From UBA4644 sp900555855 (GTDB taxonomy: Bacteria > Bacillota > Clostridia > Oscillospirales > Butyricicoccaceae): 33,336 nucleotides of DNA. The notes under the pieces are model-generated. The model searched no databases, had not been told where the DNA came from, and saw only the letters and a list, made by a program, of their open reading frames with translations. Where the stretch lies: assembly GCA_052289195.1 (NCBI GenBank), contig DAWAJD010000024.1, forward strand, positions 1-33,336. The letters are read 5' to 3'. Below, in pieces: positions 21,472-27,999 of this stretch (the first letter of the stretch is position 1; every line of letters begins with the position of its first letter). Made by a program: the position numbers and the translations under genes.

Positions 21472-23370
21472 ATGAAAACCAGACAATGGATATCTCTTCT
21501 CTGCGCCGCGGCGCTGGCCCTTTCTCTGGCCGCCTGCAGCAGCACATCCACAGAGGACTATGCCGGCCAGACCCTTACGGGTCAGGTGACGGCCATCGAC
21601 GGCAGCTCCGTCACGCTCCAGCTGGGCGAGCTGGAGGAGCAGCAAGCCGATGCAAACGCCCCGACACCGCCGCAGGACAGTCAGGCCCCGGCAGATCTGC
21701 CGGAGGCTCCCCAGGATGGCTCCGCTCCTGCGGCTCCTGATCAGACTCCGCCGGAGAGCGGCTCCGGCAGCGATCTCAGCGCGCCCCCTGCCAAGCCCGA
21801 CAGCGACAGCAGCAACAGCAGCGCCGGCAGCCAGACCCCGCCCGATGCGCCCAGCGGCCAGCCGGGCAGCGGCGAGACGCCGCCTGACCTGCCTGCAGGC
21901 GGCAGCAGCTTTACCGCCGGCGAGGAGCGCGTAACGCTGGACTTCTCCGCCGCGGCGCTCACGGAAAACGGCGAACAGGTGGACCTTTCCGCGCTTTCGG
22001 AGGGTGATGTGGTCACCGTCGCCGTGGGCAGCGGCAGCGCCGTCTCCTCCGGAGAGATCGTCAGCCTTGGCGGTCCCGGCGGCATGGGCGGTCCCGGCAA
22101 TATGGGTGCGCCCGACGGCACGAACGGCCCGGGCAATATGGGCGGCCCCGGCGGCGGCTTCGGCGGCAGCAGCACCGTCACCCAGGGCAGCAGCGCAAAC
22201 ACCATCTCGGAGGACGGCGTCTATTCCAATGAGACCTACACCTCCACCGGCGACGATGAAAACGCCCTGCGCATCGACGGTGCCGCCGTCACACTGGAGG
22301 GCATTACGGTAGACAAATCCGCCGGCGCTACCTCCAACACGGAAAACGGCGACTTTTACGGCGTCAACGCCGCCCTGCTGGCCACCAATGGGGCCACCGT
22401 CACCATCACCAACGCCACTGTCACCTCCTCCGCCCAAAACGGCAACGGCGTCTTCAGCTATGGCAGCGGCACCACCGTCAACATCTCTGATTCCACCATC
22501 ACCACCACGGCAGACAACTCCGGCGGCTTCCAGACCACCGGCGGCGGCACAACCAACGCGAAAAACCTGACGGTGGAGACCTCCGGCAATTCCTCCGCGG
22601 CCATCCGCTCCGACCGGGGCGGCGGCACCGTGAAGGTAACCGGCGGCGTTTATACCTCGGGCGGCTATAACTCCCCGGCGGTCTATTCCACGGCGGATAT
22701 CACCGTGAAAAACGCCGTCCTCACCGCCAACCGCTCCGAAGCGCTGGTCATCGAGGGCAAAAACTCCATCGTCCTGGAAAACTGCACCGTCTCCGGCAAC
22801 ATGAGCGACACCCAGGGGGCCAGCTCCGATGAAAATGTCCACAATGTGATGATTTATCAGTCCATGAGCGGTGACGCCGATGTGGGCACCTCCGTCTTCT
22901 CCATGACCGGCGGCAGCCTGACGGCGAAAAACGGCGATATGTTCTATATCACCAACACCCACTGCATCCTGACCCTCTCCGGCGTGACGCTCCGCAATGA
23001 AGACGCAGACGGCGCTCTGCTGCGGGTCGTGGGCAACAGCGCCAGCCACGGCTGGGGCTCCGCCGGCAGCAACGGCGCGCAGGCAGAGTTCACCGCCAAC
23101 GCCCAGACGCTGGAGGGCGATATCATCGTAGACTCCATCTCCACGCTGGAGCTGACGCTCACCGGCGGCAGCAGCCTCACCGGCACGGTCAGCATCGTGG
23201 AAAACGCCCAGGGCGGCGCTGCCGTCGGCAGCAATGCCGCGGTCACCATCGACAGCGGCTGCACCTGGACCCTCACCGGCGATTGCGTCATCAGCAGCCT
23301 GGTCAACAGCGGCACCATCAATTTCAACGGCTATACCATCACGCTGGCCGACGGCACGGTGCTGCGGTGA
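21472..23370 (+). CDS. Cell-surface lipoprotein with Pro-rich linker and right-handed beta-helix
   Basis: A 632-residue secreted lipoprotein. Residues 1-21 are the signal peptide, with lipobox LAAC and lipid-anchored Cys22. Residues 33-55 (TGQVTAIDGSSVTLQLGEL) and about 150-202 (VTLDFSAAALTENGEQVDLS, then EGDVVTVAVGSGSA) look like two halves of one small beta-domain split by a Pro/Ser/Asp/Gln-rich linker (about 56-148). A Gly/Pro/Met-rich stretch (GGPGGMGGPGNM, 203-238) leads to a Thr/Ser/Asn/Gly-rich region to the C-terminus with repeating beta-strand turns (VTLEGITVDKS, VTITNATVTSS, VNISDSTITTT, ITVKNAVLTAN), typical of parallel beta-helix (pectate-lyase-like) folds. No catalytic site is evident; a polysaccharide-binding or adhesin role is inference. 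RBS AAAGGAGG is excellent. Confidence 0.78.
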   Translation: MKTRQWISLLCAAALALSLAACSSTSTEDYAGQTLTGQVTAIDGSSVTLQLGELEEQQADANAPTPPQDSQAPADLPEAPQDGSAPAAPDQTPPESGSGSDLSAPPAKPDSDSSNSSAGSQTPPDAPSGQPGSGETPPDLPAGGSSFTAGEERVTLDFSAAALTENGEQVDLSALSEGDVVTVAVGSGSAVSSGEIVSLGGPGGMGGPGNMGAPDGTNGPGNMGGPGGGFGGSSTVTQGSSANTISEDGVYSNETYTSTGDDENALRIDGAAVTLEGITVDKSAGATSNTENGDFYGVNAALLATNGATVTITNATVTSSAQNGNGVFSYGSGTTVNISDSTITTTADNSGGFQTTGGGTTNAKNLTVETSGNSSAAIRSDRGGGTVKVTGGVYTSGGYNSPAVYSTADITVKNAVLTANRSEALVIEGKNSIVLENCTVSGNMSDTQGASSDENVHNVMIYQSMSGDADVGTSVFSMTGGSLTAKNGDMFYITNTHCILTLSGVTLRNEDADGALLRVVGNSASHGWGSAGSNGAQAEFTANAQTLEGDIIVDSISTLELTLTGGSSLTGTVSIVENAQGGAAVGSNAAVTIDSGCTWTLTGDCVISSLVNSGTINFNGYTITLADGTVLR

Positions 23371-23401
23371 GCTTCGGCTCCGCTCCGGCAGACAAAATGC
23401 C

Positions 23402-23430
23402 TTTTCTTTCTTCCAAAGCTGTGCTATAAT
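23402..23430 (+). promoter_or_regulatory. tetR gene promoter
   Basis: TTTTCT (23402-23407), 17 bp, TATAAT (23425-23430) with extended TGC, 56 bp before the regulator start. Confidence 0.55.
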
Positions 23431-23485
23431 CTTCCTGTCCCCCACGGGCAGAAGAAAACGCCATTGGCCGAAAGGAGCTTGCGCC

Positions 23486-24040
23486 ATGTCTCAGGTGACG
23501 AAACGCGCGCTGGAGCAGTCTTTGAAACATCTTCTTCTGAAAAAGCCGCTCACGAAGATCACCGTGGGCGAGATCGCAGAAGACTGCGGCATCAACCGCA
23601 TGACCTTTTACTATCATTTTAAGGATATCTACGATTTGGTAGAATGGTCCTGTCTGGAGGACGCCCGGCAGGCGCTGGATGAAAAAAAGACTTATGAAAC
23701 ATGGCAGCAGGGCCTTTTGCAGATCTTCGAGGCCGTCCAGCAAAACAAGCCGTTTATTCTGAATGTTTACCGCTGCGTCCACGGAGAGCAGGTGGAAAAA
23801 TACCTGCAGCCGCTTGTAGACCAGCTTCTGCTGGATGTGCTCAACGAAGAGGTGGGCGAGATGCAGGTCCGGGACGAAGACAAGCAGTTCATCGCTCAGG
23901 TCTATTCCCACATCTTCATCGGCCTGATGCTGGATTGGATCAAGGACGGCATGCGGGAGGAGCCCCGCCCGATCGTAGACCGGCTCTCAAGGCTGATCAA
24001 AGGCTCCATGAAGGAGGCGCTTTCCCGCTTCCGGCTCTGA
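23486..24040 (+). CDS. TetR/AcrR-family regulator (DhaS-like)
   Basis: A 184-residue regulator with an N-terminal TetR helix-turn-helix (about 7-53: KITVGEIAEDCGINRMTFYY then HFKDIYDLVEW) and a helical ligand domain of the TetR_C type found in DhaS-like proteins. The start is ATG at 23486, 8 nt after AAAGGAG. It lies 162 bp upstream of, and in the same direction as, the oleate hydratase gene. TetR regulators are common next to oleate hydratase genes, so it probably senses fatty acids and controls that gene; this is inference. Confidence 0.9.
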   Translation: MSQVTKRALEQSLKHLLLKKPLTKITVGEIAEDCGINRMTFYYHFKDIYDLVEWSCLEDARQALDEKKTYETWQQGLLQIFEAVQQNKPFILNVYRCVHGEQVEKYLQPLVDQLLLDVLNEEVGEMQVRDEDKQFIAQVYSHIFIGLMLDWIKDGMREEPRPIVDRLSRLIKGSMKEALSRFRL

Positions 24041-24084
24041 TCTTATCATTTTGCCGGATCTGATCAAATTTTTTACACCTTTCC

Positions 24085-24118
24085 GCTCCGTGATAAAGCT
24101 TTTATCACGGAGCTTTTT
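24085..24118 (+). terminator. tetR terminator, also an operator-like palindrome
   Basis: GCTCCGTGATAAA and its near-perfect reverse complement form a stem (24085-24113) followed by TTTTT. The core GTGATAAAG/CTTTTATCAC is also a good dimeric operator half-site pair, placed just upstream of the oleate hydratase promoter. Confidence 0.75.
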
Positions 24119-24125
24119 CTGTCCA

Positions 24126-24153
24126 TTGCAGACCGGGCAGCCAGCGCTATAAT
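24126..24153 (+). promoter_or_regulatory. Oleate hydratase promoter
   Basis: TTGCAG (24126-24131), 16 bp, perfect TATAAT (24148-24153), 49 bp before ATG. Confidence 0.65.
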
Positions 24154-24202
24154 AAGATCAACAGAGAAAAAAACACAGAAAGTACAACAGGAGGTTTTTG
24201 TT

Positions 24203-25792
24203 ATGTATTATTCCGCTGGCACTTACGAATCCTTTGCCCACCCCGAAAAGCCCAAGGATGTGGATAAAAAATCCGCCTACATCATCGGCACCGGCCTTGC
24301 CGGCCTGACAGCGGCCTTCTATCTGGTCCGCGACGGACAGATGAAGGGCGAGCACATCCATGTATTTGAAAAGCTGGACCTGGCAGGCGGCAGCTGCGAC
24401 GGCCGCAAGGACATCACCAAGGGCTTCTTTATGAGAGGCGGCCGTGAGATGGACAACCATTTCGAGGTCATGTGGGACACTTTCCGTGATGTTCCGTCCA
24501 TCGAAACGCCGGGTGTTTCCGTTCTGGACGAATATTACTGGCTCAATAAGCACGACCCCAACTACTCTCTCTGCCGCGCCAGCATCAATCGGGGCGAGGA
24601 TGCCCACACCGACAAGCAGTTCAAGCTGGACAAGGATTCCGCTCTGGCGCTCTCCAAGCTGTTCCTGACGCCGGAAAAGGATCTGGAGGACAAGAAGATC
24701 TCCGATGTTCTGCCCGATTCCTTCTGGAGCACCAATTTCTGGCTCTACTGGCAGACCATGTTCGCCTTCCAGCGCTGGTCCAGTGCGCTGGAGATGAAGC
24801 GCTATCTCTGCCGCTATGTCCACCACATCGACGGCCTGCCCGATTTCAGCGCCCTGCGCTTCACCAAGTATAACCAGTATGAGAGCATGATCCTGCCGCT
24901 GGTAAAATATCTGGAGGCCCACGGCGTGCGCATCGAATACGGCATGGATGTGAAAAATGTCGTCATCGAGACCGAGGGCGACAAGAAGGTTGCCAGGCAG
25001 ATCGTCTATGTCAAGGACGGCGAGCAGCAGACCATCGACCTGATCGAGGACGATCTGGTGTTCATCACCAACGGCTGCTGCACCGACACCTCCTGCTACG
25101 GCGACCAGACCCATGCCCCCGATCTGTCCGGCGTGAAAAACGGCTGCGGCGAATCCTGGGATATGTGGAAGGCCATTGCCGCGCAGGCGGAGCACGGGGA
25201 GTTCGGCAACCCGGAGAAGTTCTGCTCCGATGTGGACGCCACCAACTGGATGAGCGCCACCGTGGCCACCTCCAATGAGGAGATCATCCAGCACATCATG
25301 AACATCTGCAAGCGGGATCCCCGCTCCGGCAAGGTAACCACCGGCGGCATTGTCACCGTCAAGGACAGCACCGACAACTGGTATCTCTCCAACACCACCA
25401 CCTGCTTCATGCCCTATATCAACGCCTTCTTCCAGCCCCGTCAGCAGTCTGACCGGCCCAAGGTCGTGCCCGACGGCGCTGTGAACTTCGCCTTCATCGG
25501 TCAGTTTGCCGAGACGCCTCGTGACACCATCTTCACCACCGAGTATTCCATGCGTACCGGTATGGAGTCGGTCTACACCCTGCTGGACATTGACCGGGGC
25601 GTGCCGGAGGTCTGGGGCAGCAAGTACGATGTGCGGGAGATCCTGCGCGCCTGCTACTACGCCATCGACAAAAAGCCCATCAGCGAAGCGCCCCTCTCCT
25701 TTGCGGAGAGGGAGCTGATCAAGGTGGCTCTGCGCAAGGTCAAGGGCACAGATCTTGAGCTTCTGCTGAAGGAAAGCGGCCTGATCGAATAA
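24203..25792 (+). CDS. ohyA: Oleate hydratase (myosin-cross-reactive antigen family), apparently internally shortened
   Basis: A 529-residue FAD-dependent hydratase family protein that adds water across the cis-9 double bond of oleate to give 10-hydroxystearate, a detoxification reaction. The FAD motif IIGTGLAGL is at residues 27-35, followed by FFMRGGREMDNHFE, whose Glu82 aligns with the catalytic glutamate. RYVHHIDGLPDFSALRFTKY at 204-223 and VNFAFIGQFAETPRDTIFTT at 427-446 are conserved. Most firmicute homologues are ~590 residues. Here GGIVTVKDS (381-389) passes almost directly to TTTCFMPYINAFF (398-410). Recalled homologues have about 60 more residues there, including the T-x-N-R-Q-P-H carboxylate-binding motif. 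The frame is intact and expression signals are good (AGGAGG RBS), so it may be made but altered or inactive. Confidence 0.9.
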   Translation: MYYSAGTYESFAHPEKPKDVDKKSAYIIGTGLAGLTAAFYLVRDGQMKGEHIHVFEKLDLAGGSCDGRKDITKGFFMRGGREMDNHFEVMWDTFRDVPSIETPGVSVLDEYYWLNKHDPNYSLCRASINRGEDAHTDKQFKLDKDSALALSKLFLTPEKDLEDKKISDVLPDSFWSTNFWLYWQTMFAFQRWSSALEMKRYLCRYVHHIDGLPDFSALRFTKYNQYESMILPLVKYLEAHGVRIEYGMDVKNVVIETEGDKKVARQIVYVKDGEQQTIDLIEDDLVFITNGCCTDTSCYGDQTHAPDLSGVKNGCGESWDMWKAIAAQAEHGEFGNPEKFCSDVDATNWMSATVATSNEEIIQHIMNICKRDPRSGKVTTGGIVTVKDSTDNWYLSNTTTCFMPYINAFFQPRQQSDRPKVVPDGAVNFAFIGQFAETPRDTIFTTEYSMRTGMESVYTLLDIDRGVPEVWGSKYDVREILRACYYAIDKKPISEAPLSFAERELIKVALRKVKGTDLELLLKESGLIE

Positions 25793-25798
25793 CTCAAA

Positions 25799-25825
25799 TA
25801 AAAAAAGCCCGCCCCAATCGGGCGG
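25799..25825 (-). terminator. Terminator of the small membrane protein gene
   Basis: On the minus strand CCGCCC-GATTG-GGGCGG is followed by GCTTTTTTT (poly-A on plus at 25799-25806). Confidence 0.7.
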
Positions 25826-25830
25826 AAAGA

Positions 25831-25871
25831 AAGGGCTGCAGCGTAACGATGCGCTGCAGCCCTTCTGTTTT
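25831..25871 (+). terminator. Oleate hydratase terminator
   Basis: A perfect 13-bp stem AAGGGCTGCAGCG (25831-25843)/CGCTGCAGCCCTT (25852-25864), loop of 8 nt, then CTGTTTT. Confidence 0.75.
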
Positions 25872-26187
25872 ATCCATGCGCCTTCCGCAGAAATGCGGTC
25901 AAAAGTGCGGCGCCGGCGCTGACAAAAAGAATCTCTCCAAGAAAGGGGATCAGAATAAACGCATCACTGCTGATCCCAAACATGAGATTTTTTAAGATCA
26001 GCAGCAGCCCGGCGCCGGCGACTGAACCGAGAATGACGACTATGCTTCGCTTTGGAACTGTAAAAAATCCAAAGAGGATCCCCAGAAGAACCAGCGCGGT
26101 TTCTGCAATAAAAATCGGGCGTAGGGCCGGTTCGCTCCAGCCGGAAAGAAGAACGCCTATGCCGCTGCAACAGATCGCGTAAATCAT
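25870..26187 (-). CDS. Small hydrophobic membrane protein, unknown function
   Basis: A 105-residue protein with about four hydrophobic segments (residues 2-16, 24-43, 48-66, 76-100) and few charged residues (VPKRS after segment two, FLRKAHG at the end). No family recognised. The start is ATG at 26187, 6 nt after AAAGGAG. A consensus promoter lies upstream and a terminator follows, so it is a single gene, convergent with oleate hydratase. Confidence 0.78.
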   Translation of the reverse strand: MIYAICCSGIGVLLSGWSEPALRPIFIAETALVLLGILFGFFTVPKRSIVVILGSVAGAGLLLILKNLMFGISSDAFILIPFLGEILFVSAGAALLTAFLRKAHG

Positions 26188-26255
26188 ATGGCGCTCCTTT
26201 CTGTTGTTCTATTTTGCTTCCTTCAACCTCAAGCAGGGGATATCCGCTTACTTTC

Positions 26256-26284
26256 ATGATAAGGCCAAACGATTTATATGTCAA
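26256..26284 (-). promoter_or_regulatory. Promoter of the small membrane protein gene
   Basis: On the minus strand TTGACA (26284-26279), exactly 17 bp, TATCAT (26261-26256). Consensus -35. Confidence 0.75.
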
Positions 26285-26300
26285 TATGCTTTATCAACAC

Positions 26301-26348
26301 TCACAAAAAATCGTCATATTCGTCTATTGCGATGATATCTTTTTGTGA
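26301..26348. repeat. Inverted repeat upstream of the small membrane protein promoter
   Basis: TCACAAAAA (26301-26309) is exactly inverted at TTTTTGTGA (26340-26348), with partial inner pairing (CGTCAT/ATGATA). It lies just upstream of the TTGACA box. An operator or a second hairpin is possible. Confidence 0.45.
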
Positions 26349-26366
26349 AAGCTTACAGGTGCGATC

Positions 26367-26411
26367 AAAAGAAGGCGCTGTATTCAGCCTTGACTGAATA
26401 CAGCGCCTTCT
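26367..26411 (-). terminator. Terminator of the duplicated lipoprotein gene
   Basis: A perfect 18-bp stem AGAAGGCGCTGTATTCAG (26370-26387)/reverse complement (26394-26411) with a 6-nt loop; on the minus strand TTTTGATC follows. Confidence 0.9.
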
Positions 26412-26433
26412 ATGGAGTCTGTTCTTTTATGCT

Positions 26434-27714
26434 TTACTGGGGCAGCTCTGCGGCCTTGCAGATGATGGAAGCGTCATACTTCTCGCAAATGCAGACCAGG
26501 TAGCCGCCGGTCTGGCCGTCGTCCACATCAAAGTAAGAGGCCTTGACGCTGTGGTCGTTCCAGCCGGAAGCAAACTTGCCGCCTTCGTTCAGCATGTTGT
26601 TGGCGCGCAGTCTGCCGTAGTTCAGGTCGGTCAGGGGCATAACCTTGCCGTTGGGCAGGGTCAGGTTCTCGCCATCCTGGACCACATCGGCCAGCGCAAT
26701 TGCAAAGCAGGACTTCTCGGGCTTGTTGGTCAAAACGGGGGTCGCGCCAGTGGTGTCAAACTCAAAGGTGGCGCCCAGGTATTCCCAGGCTTCGCCTTCC
26801 AGACCCAGATCAGCCCAGGCCAGCTTCAGGGAGCCGGTGCGCTCCATACCGTCGCGCTTATAGCGGCCGATCTCCACCATGCCGGCATCCGCCAGAACGC
26901 CGATGCGGTCGTCACCGGAGGAGCCGGGCGTCTCGATGACCAGCGTGTAGGAATCCGTCATATCCAGAGCGCCGGTGAACACGCCGTCAGGATCGGTATC
27001 CTCGGGGGCAATGGCCTCGCCGGGCAGCATCTGCGCGGAAACGACGATGCTCTGATTGTACTTCTCGCAGTTCAGGAACACATAGTAGCCGGTGGTGTTG
27101 TCAAAGAAGTCGGCGTCCACGCTCAGGTCGTTCCAGCCCATGACATACTTGCCGCCTTCATTGATCAGGCTGTTGGGACGCATGATGCCGTTGTTCAGGT
27201 AGATGTACTTGAACTCCACGCCGTTGGGCAGGGAGACGGCGTCTTCGCCCAGGGTGATATCGCCCACGGGCACCACATAGCAGCACTTCTCGGGCTTGTT
27301 GGTCAGGACGGGCTTTTCGCCGGAGATATCAAAGATAAAGGTGGCGCCCAGATACTCCCAGGCTTCGCCCTCCAGACCCAGCTCGCTCCAGTCAAACTCC
27401 AGAGCATCGATGCGCTTGCTGCCCAGCTTGTTGTACTGGCCGATCTCGACCTTGCCTGCGGCAGCGCGGACGCCGATACGCTCGTTGCCGGTGGTGCCGG
27501 GCGTCTCGATCACGATATTGTAATCCTCCGTCTTGTCCAGAATGCCCTCAAAGGTCGTGGAGGTCTCTTCCACGGGGGGATTCTCACCCTGCTGGTCTTC
27601 CGCAGGCTGCTTCTGGTCGTCGTTGCTGGGGGTCTGCCCGTTATCCGTGCCGCAGCCAGCCAGCAGAGCCAGCAGCATCATGGCGGCCAGAATCAAAGAC
27701 AATGCTTTTTTCAT
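26434..27714 (-). CDS. Lipoprotein with two tandem ~175-residue repeats, unknown function
   Basis: A 426-residue secreted lipoprotein: signal peptide 1-20, lipobox LAGC, Cys21, then an Asp/Gln/Pro/Glu-rich linker (22-52). Two homologous units follow. Unit 1 is about 54-226 and unit 2 about 245-419. They share ETPG.(T/S)G, RIGV, VEIG.Y, the nearly identical LGLEGEAWEYLGATF...F block, PVLTNKPEK, LPNG, NEGGK and GWND, plus a closing CEKY.(Q/A)SI segment. Cysteines recur at matching places (C144/C145 vs C336; C216 vs C410), so disulfides are possible. I recognise no family. The signal peptide resembles that of the divergent oligopeptide-binding protein (MKK.L...LA.MMLL.LLAGCG.DNG). RBS AAAGGAG precedes ATG. 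Confidence 0.85.
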   Translation of the reverse strand: MKKALSLILAAMMLLALLAGCGTDNGQTPSNDDQKQPAEDQQGENPPVEETSTTFEGILDKTEDYNIVIETPGTTGNERIGVRAAAGKVEIGQYNKLGSKRIDALEFDWSELGLEGEAWEYLGATFIFDISGEKPVLTNKPEKCCYVVPVGDITLGEDAVSLPNGVEFKYIYLNNGIMRPNSLINEGGKYVMGWNDLSVDADFFDNTTGYYVFLNCEKYNQSIVVSAQMLPGEAIAPEDTDPDGVFTGALDMTDSYTLVIETPGSSGDDRIGVLADAGMVEIGRYKRDGMERTGSLKLAWADLGLEGEAWEYLGATFEFDTTGATPVLTNKPEKSCFAIALADVVQDGENLTLPNGKVMPLTDLNYGRLRANNMLNEGGKFASGWNDHSVKASYFDVDDGQTGGYLVCICEKYDASIICKAAELPQ

Positions 27715-27776
27715 GGTTGTTTCTCCTTTACGAATTATTCTTCGTTTGCATAGATGTGCAAGCTTTGATGCTTCGA

Positions 27777-27805
27777 ATTATAATCTCTGCCGAAGAATTT
27801 GTAAA
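27777..27805 (-). promoter_or_regulatory. Promoter of the duplicated lipoprotein gene
   Basis: On the minus strand TTTACA (27805-27800), exactly 17 bp, TATAAT (27782-27777), 63 bp before the start codon. Confidence 0.8.
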
Positions 27806-27834
27806 CTGTTCCCGGAAAAGAATTTCAATTTTCA

Positions 27835-27858
27835 TTAAGATTTCACATTAAATCTTAA
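27835..27858. promoter_or_regulatory. Inverted repeat in the lipoprotein/dpp divergent region
   Basis: TTAAGATTT-cacatt-AAATCTTAA: perfect 9-bp arms with a 6-bp spacer, 30 bp upstream of the lipoprotein -35. Operator candidate. Confidence 0.55.
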
Positions 27859-27862
27859 CTTG

Positions 27863-27903
27863 GCCTTCAAATTCTATGGAATCTGCCGTTGCCATTTGAA
27901 GGC
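27863..27903. promoter_or_regulatory. Second inverted repeat in the divergent region
   Basis: GCCTTCAAAT (27863-27872) and ATTTGAAGGC (27894-27903): perfect 10-bp arms separated by 21 bp. It could bind a regulator of either divergent unit or form a leader stem. Confidence 0.5.
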
Positions 27904-27929
27904 GTTCTGATTAAAATATGGAGTATATT

Positions 27930-27959
27930 TTATCTGCATATTGTGGATTTTCATACAAT
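27930..27959 (+). promoter_or_regulatory. dpp operon promoter candidate
   Basis: TTATCT (27930-27935), 18 bp, TACAAT (27954-27959), about 40 bp before the binding-protein ATG. The -35 is poor. Confidence 0.35.
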
Positions 27960-27999
27960 TCAAGGTTGCAGAAATCAAATTTCTTTAGGAGGACGAAAC

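Noticed and set aside
21841..22180. Pro/Ser/Gly-rich and GGPGGM stretches as a CRISPR or tandem DNA repeat
   Set aside because: The repetition is at the amino-acid level within an intact lipoprotein frame; DNA units are irregular and lack spacers.
21463..23487. 674-aa minus-strand ORF opposite the beta-helix lipoprotein
   Set aside because: Ala/Gly-rich shadow of the plus-strand gene, which has a signal peptide, lipobox and strong RBS.
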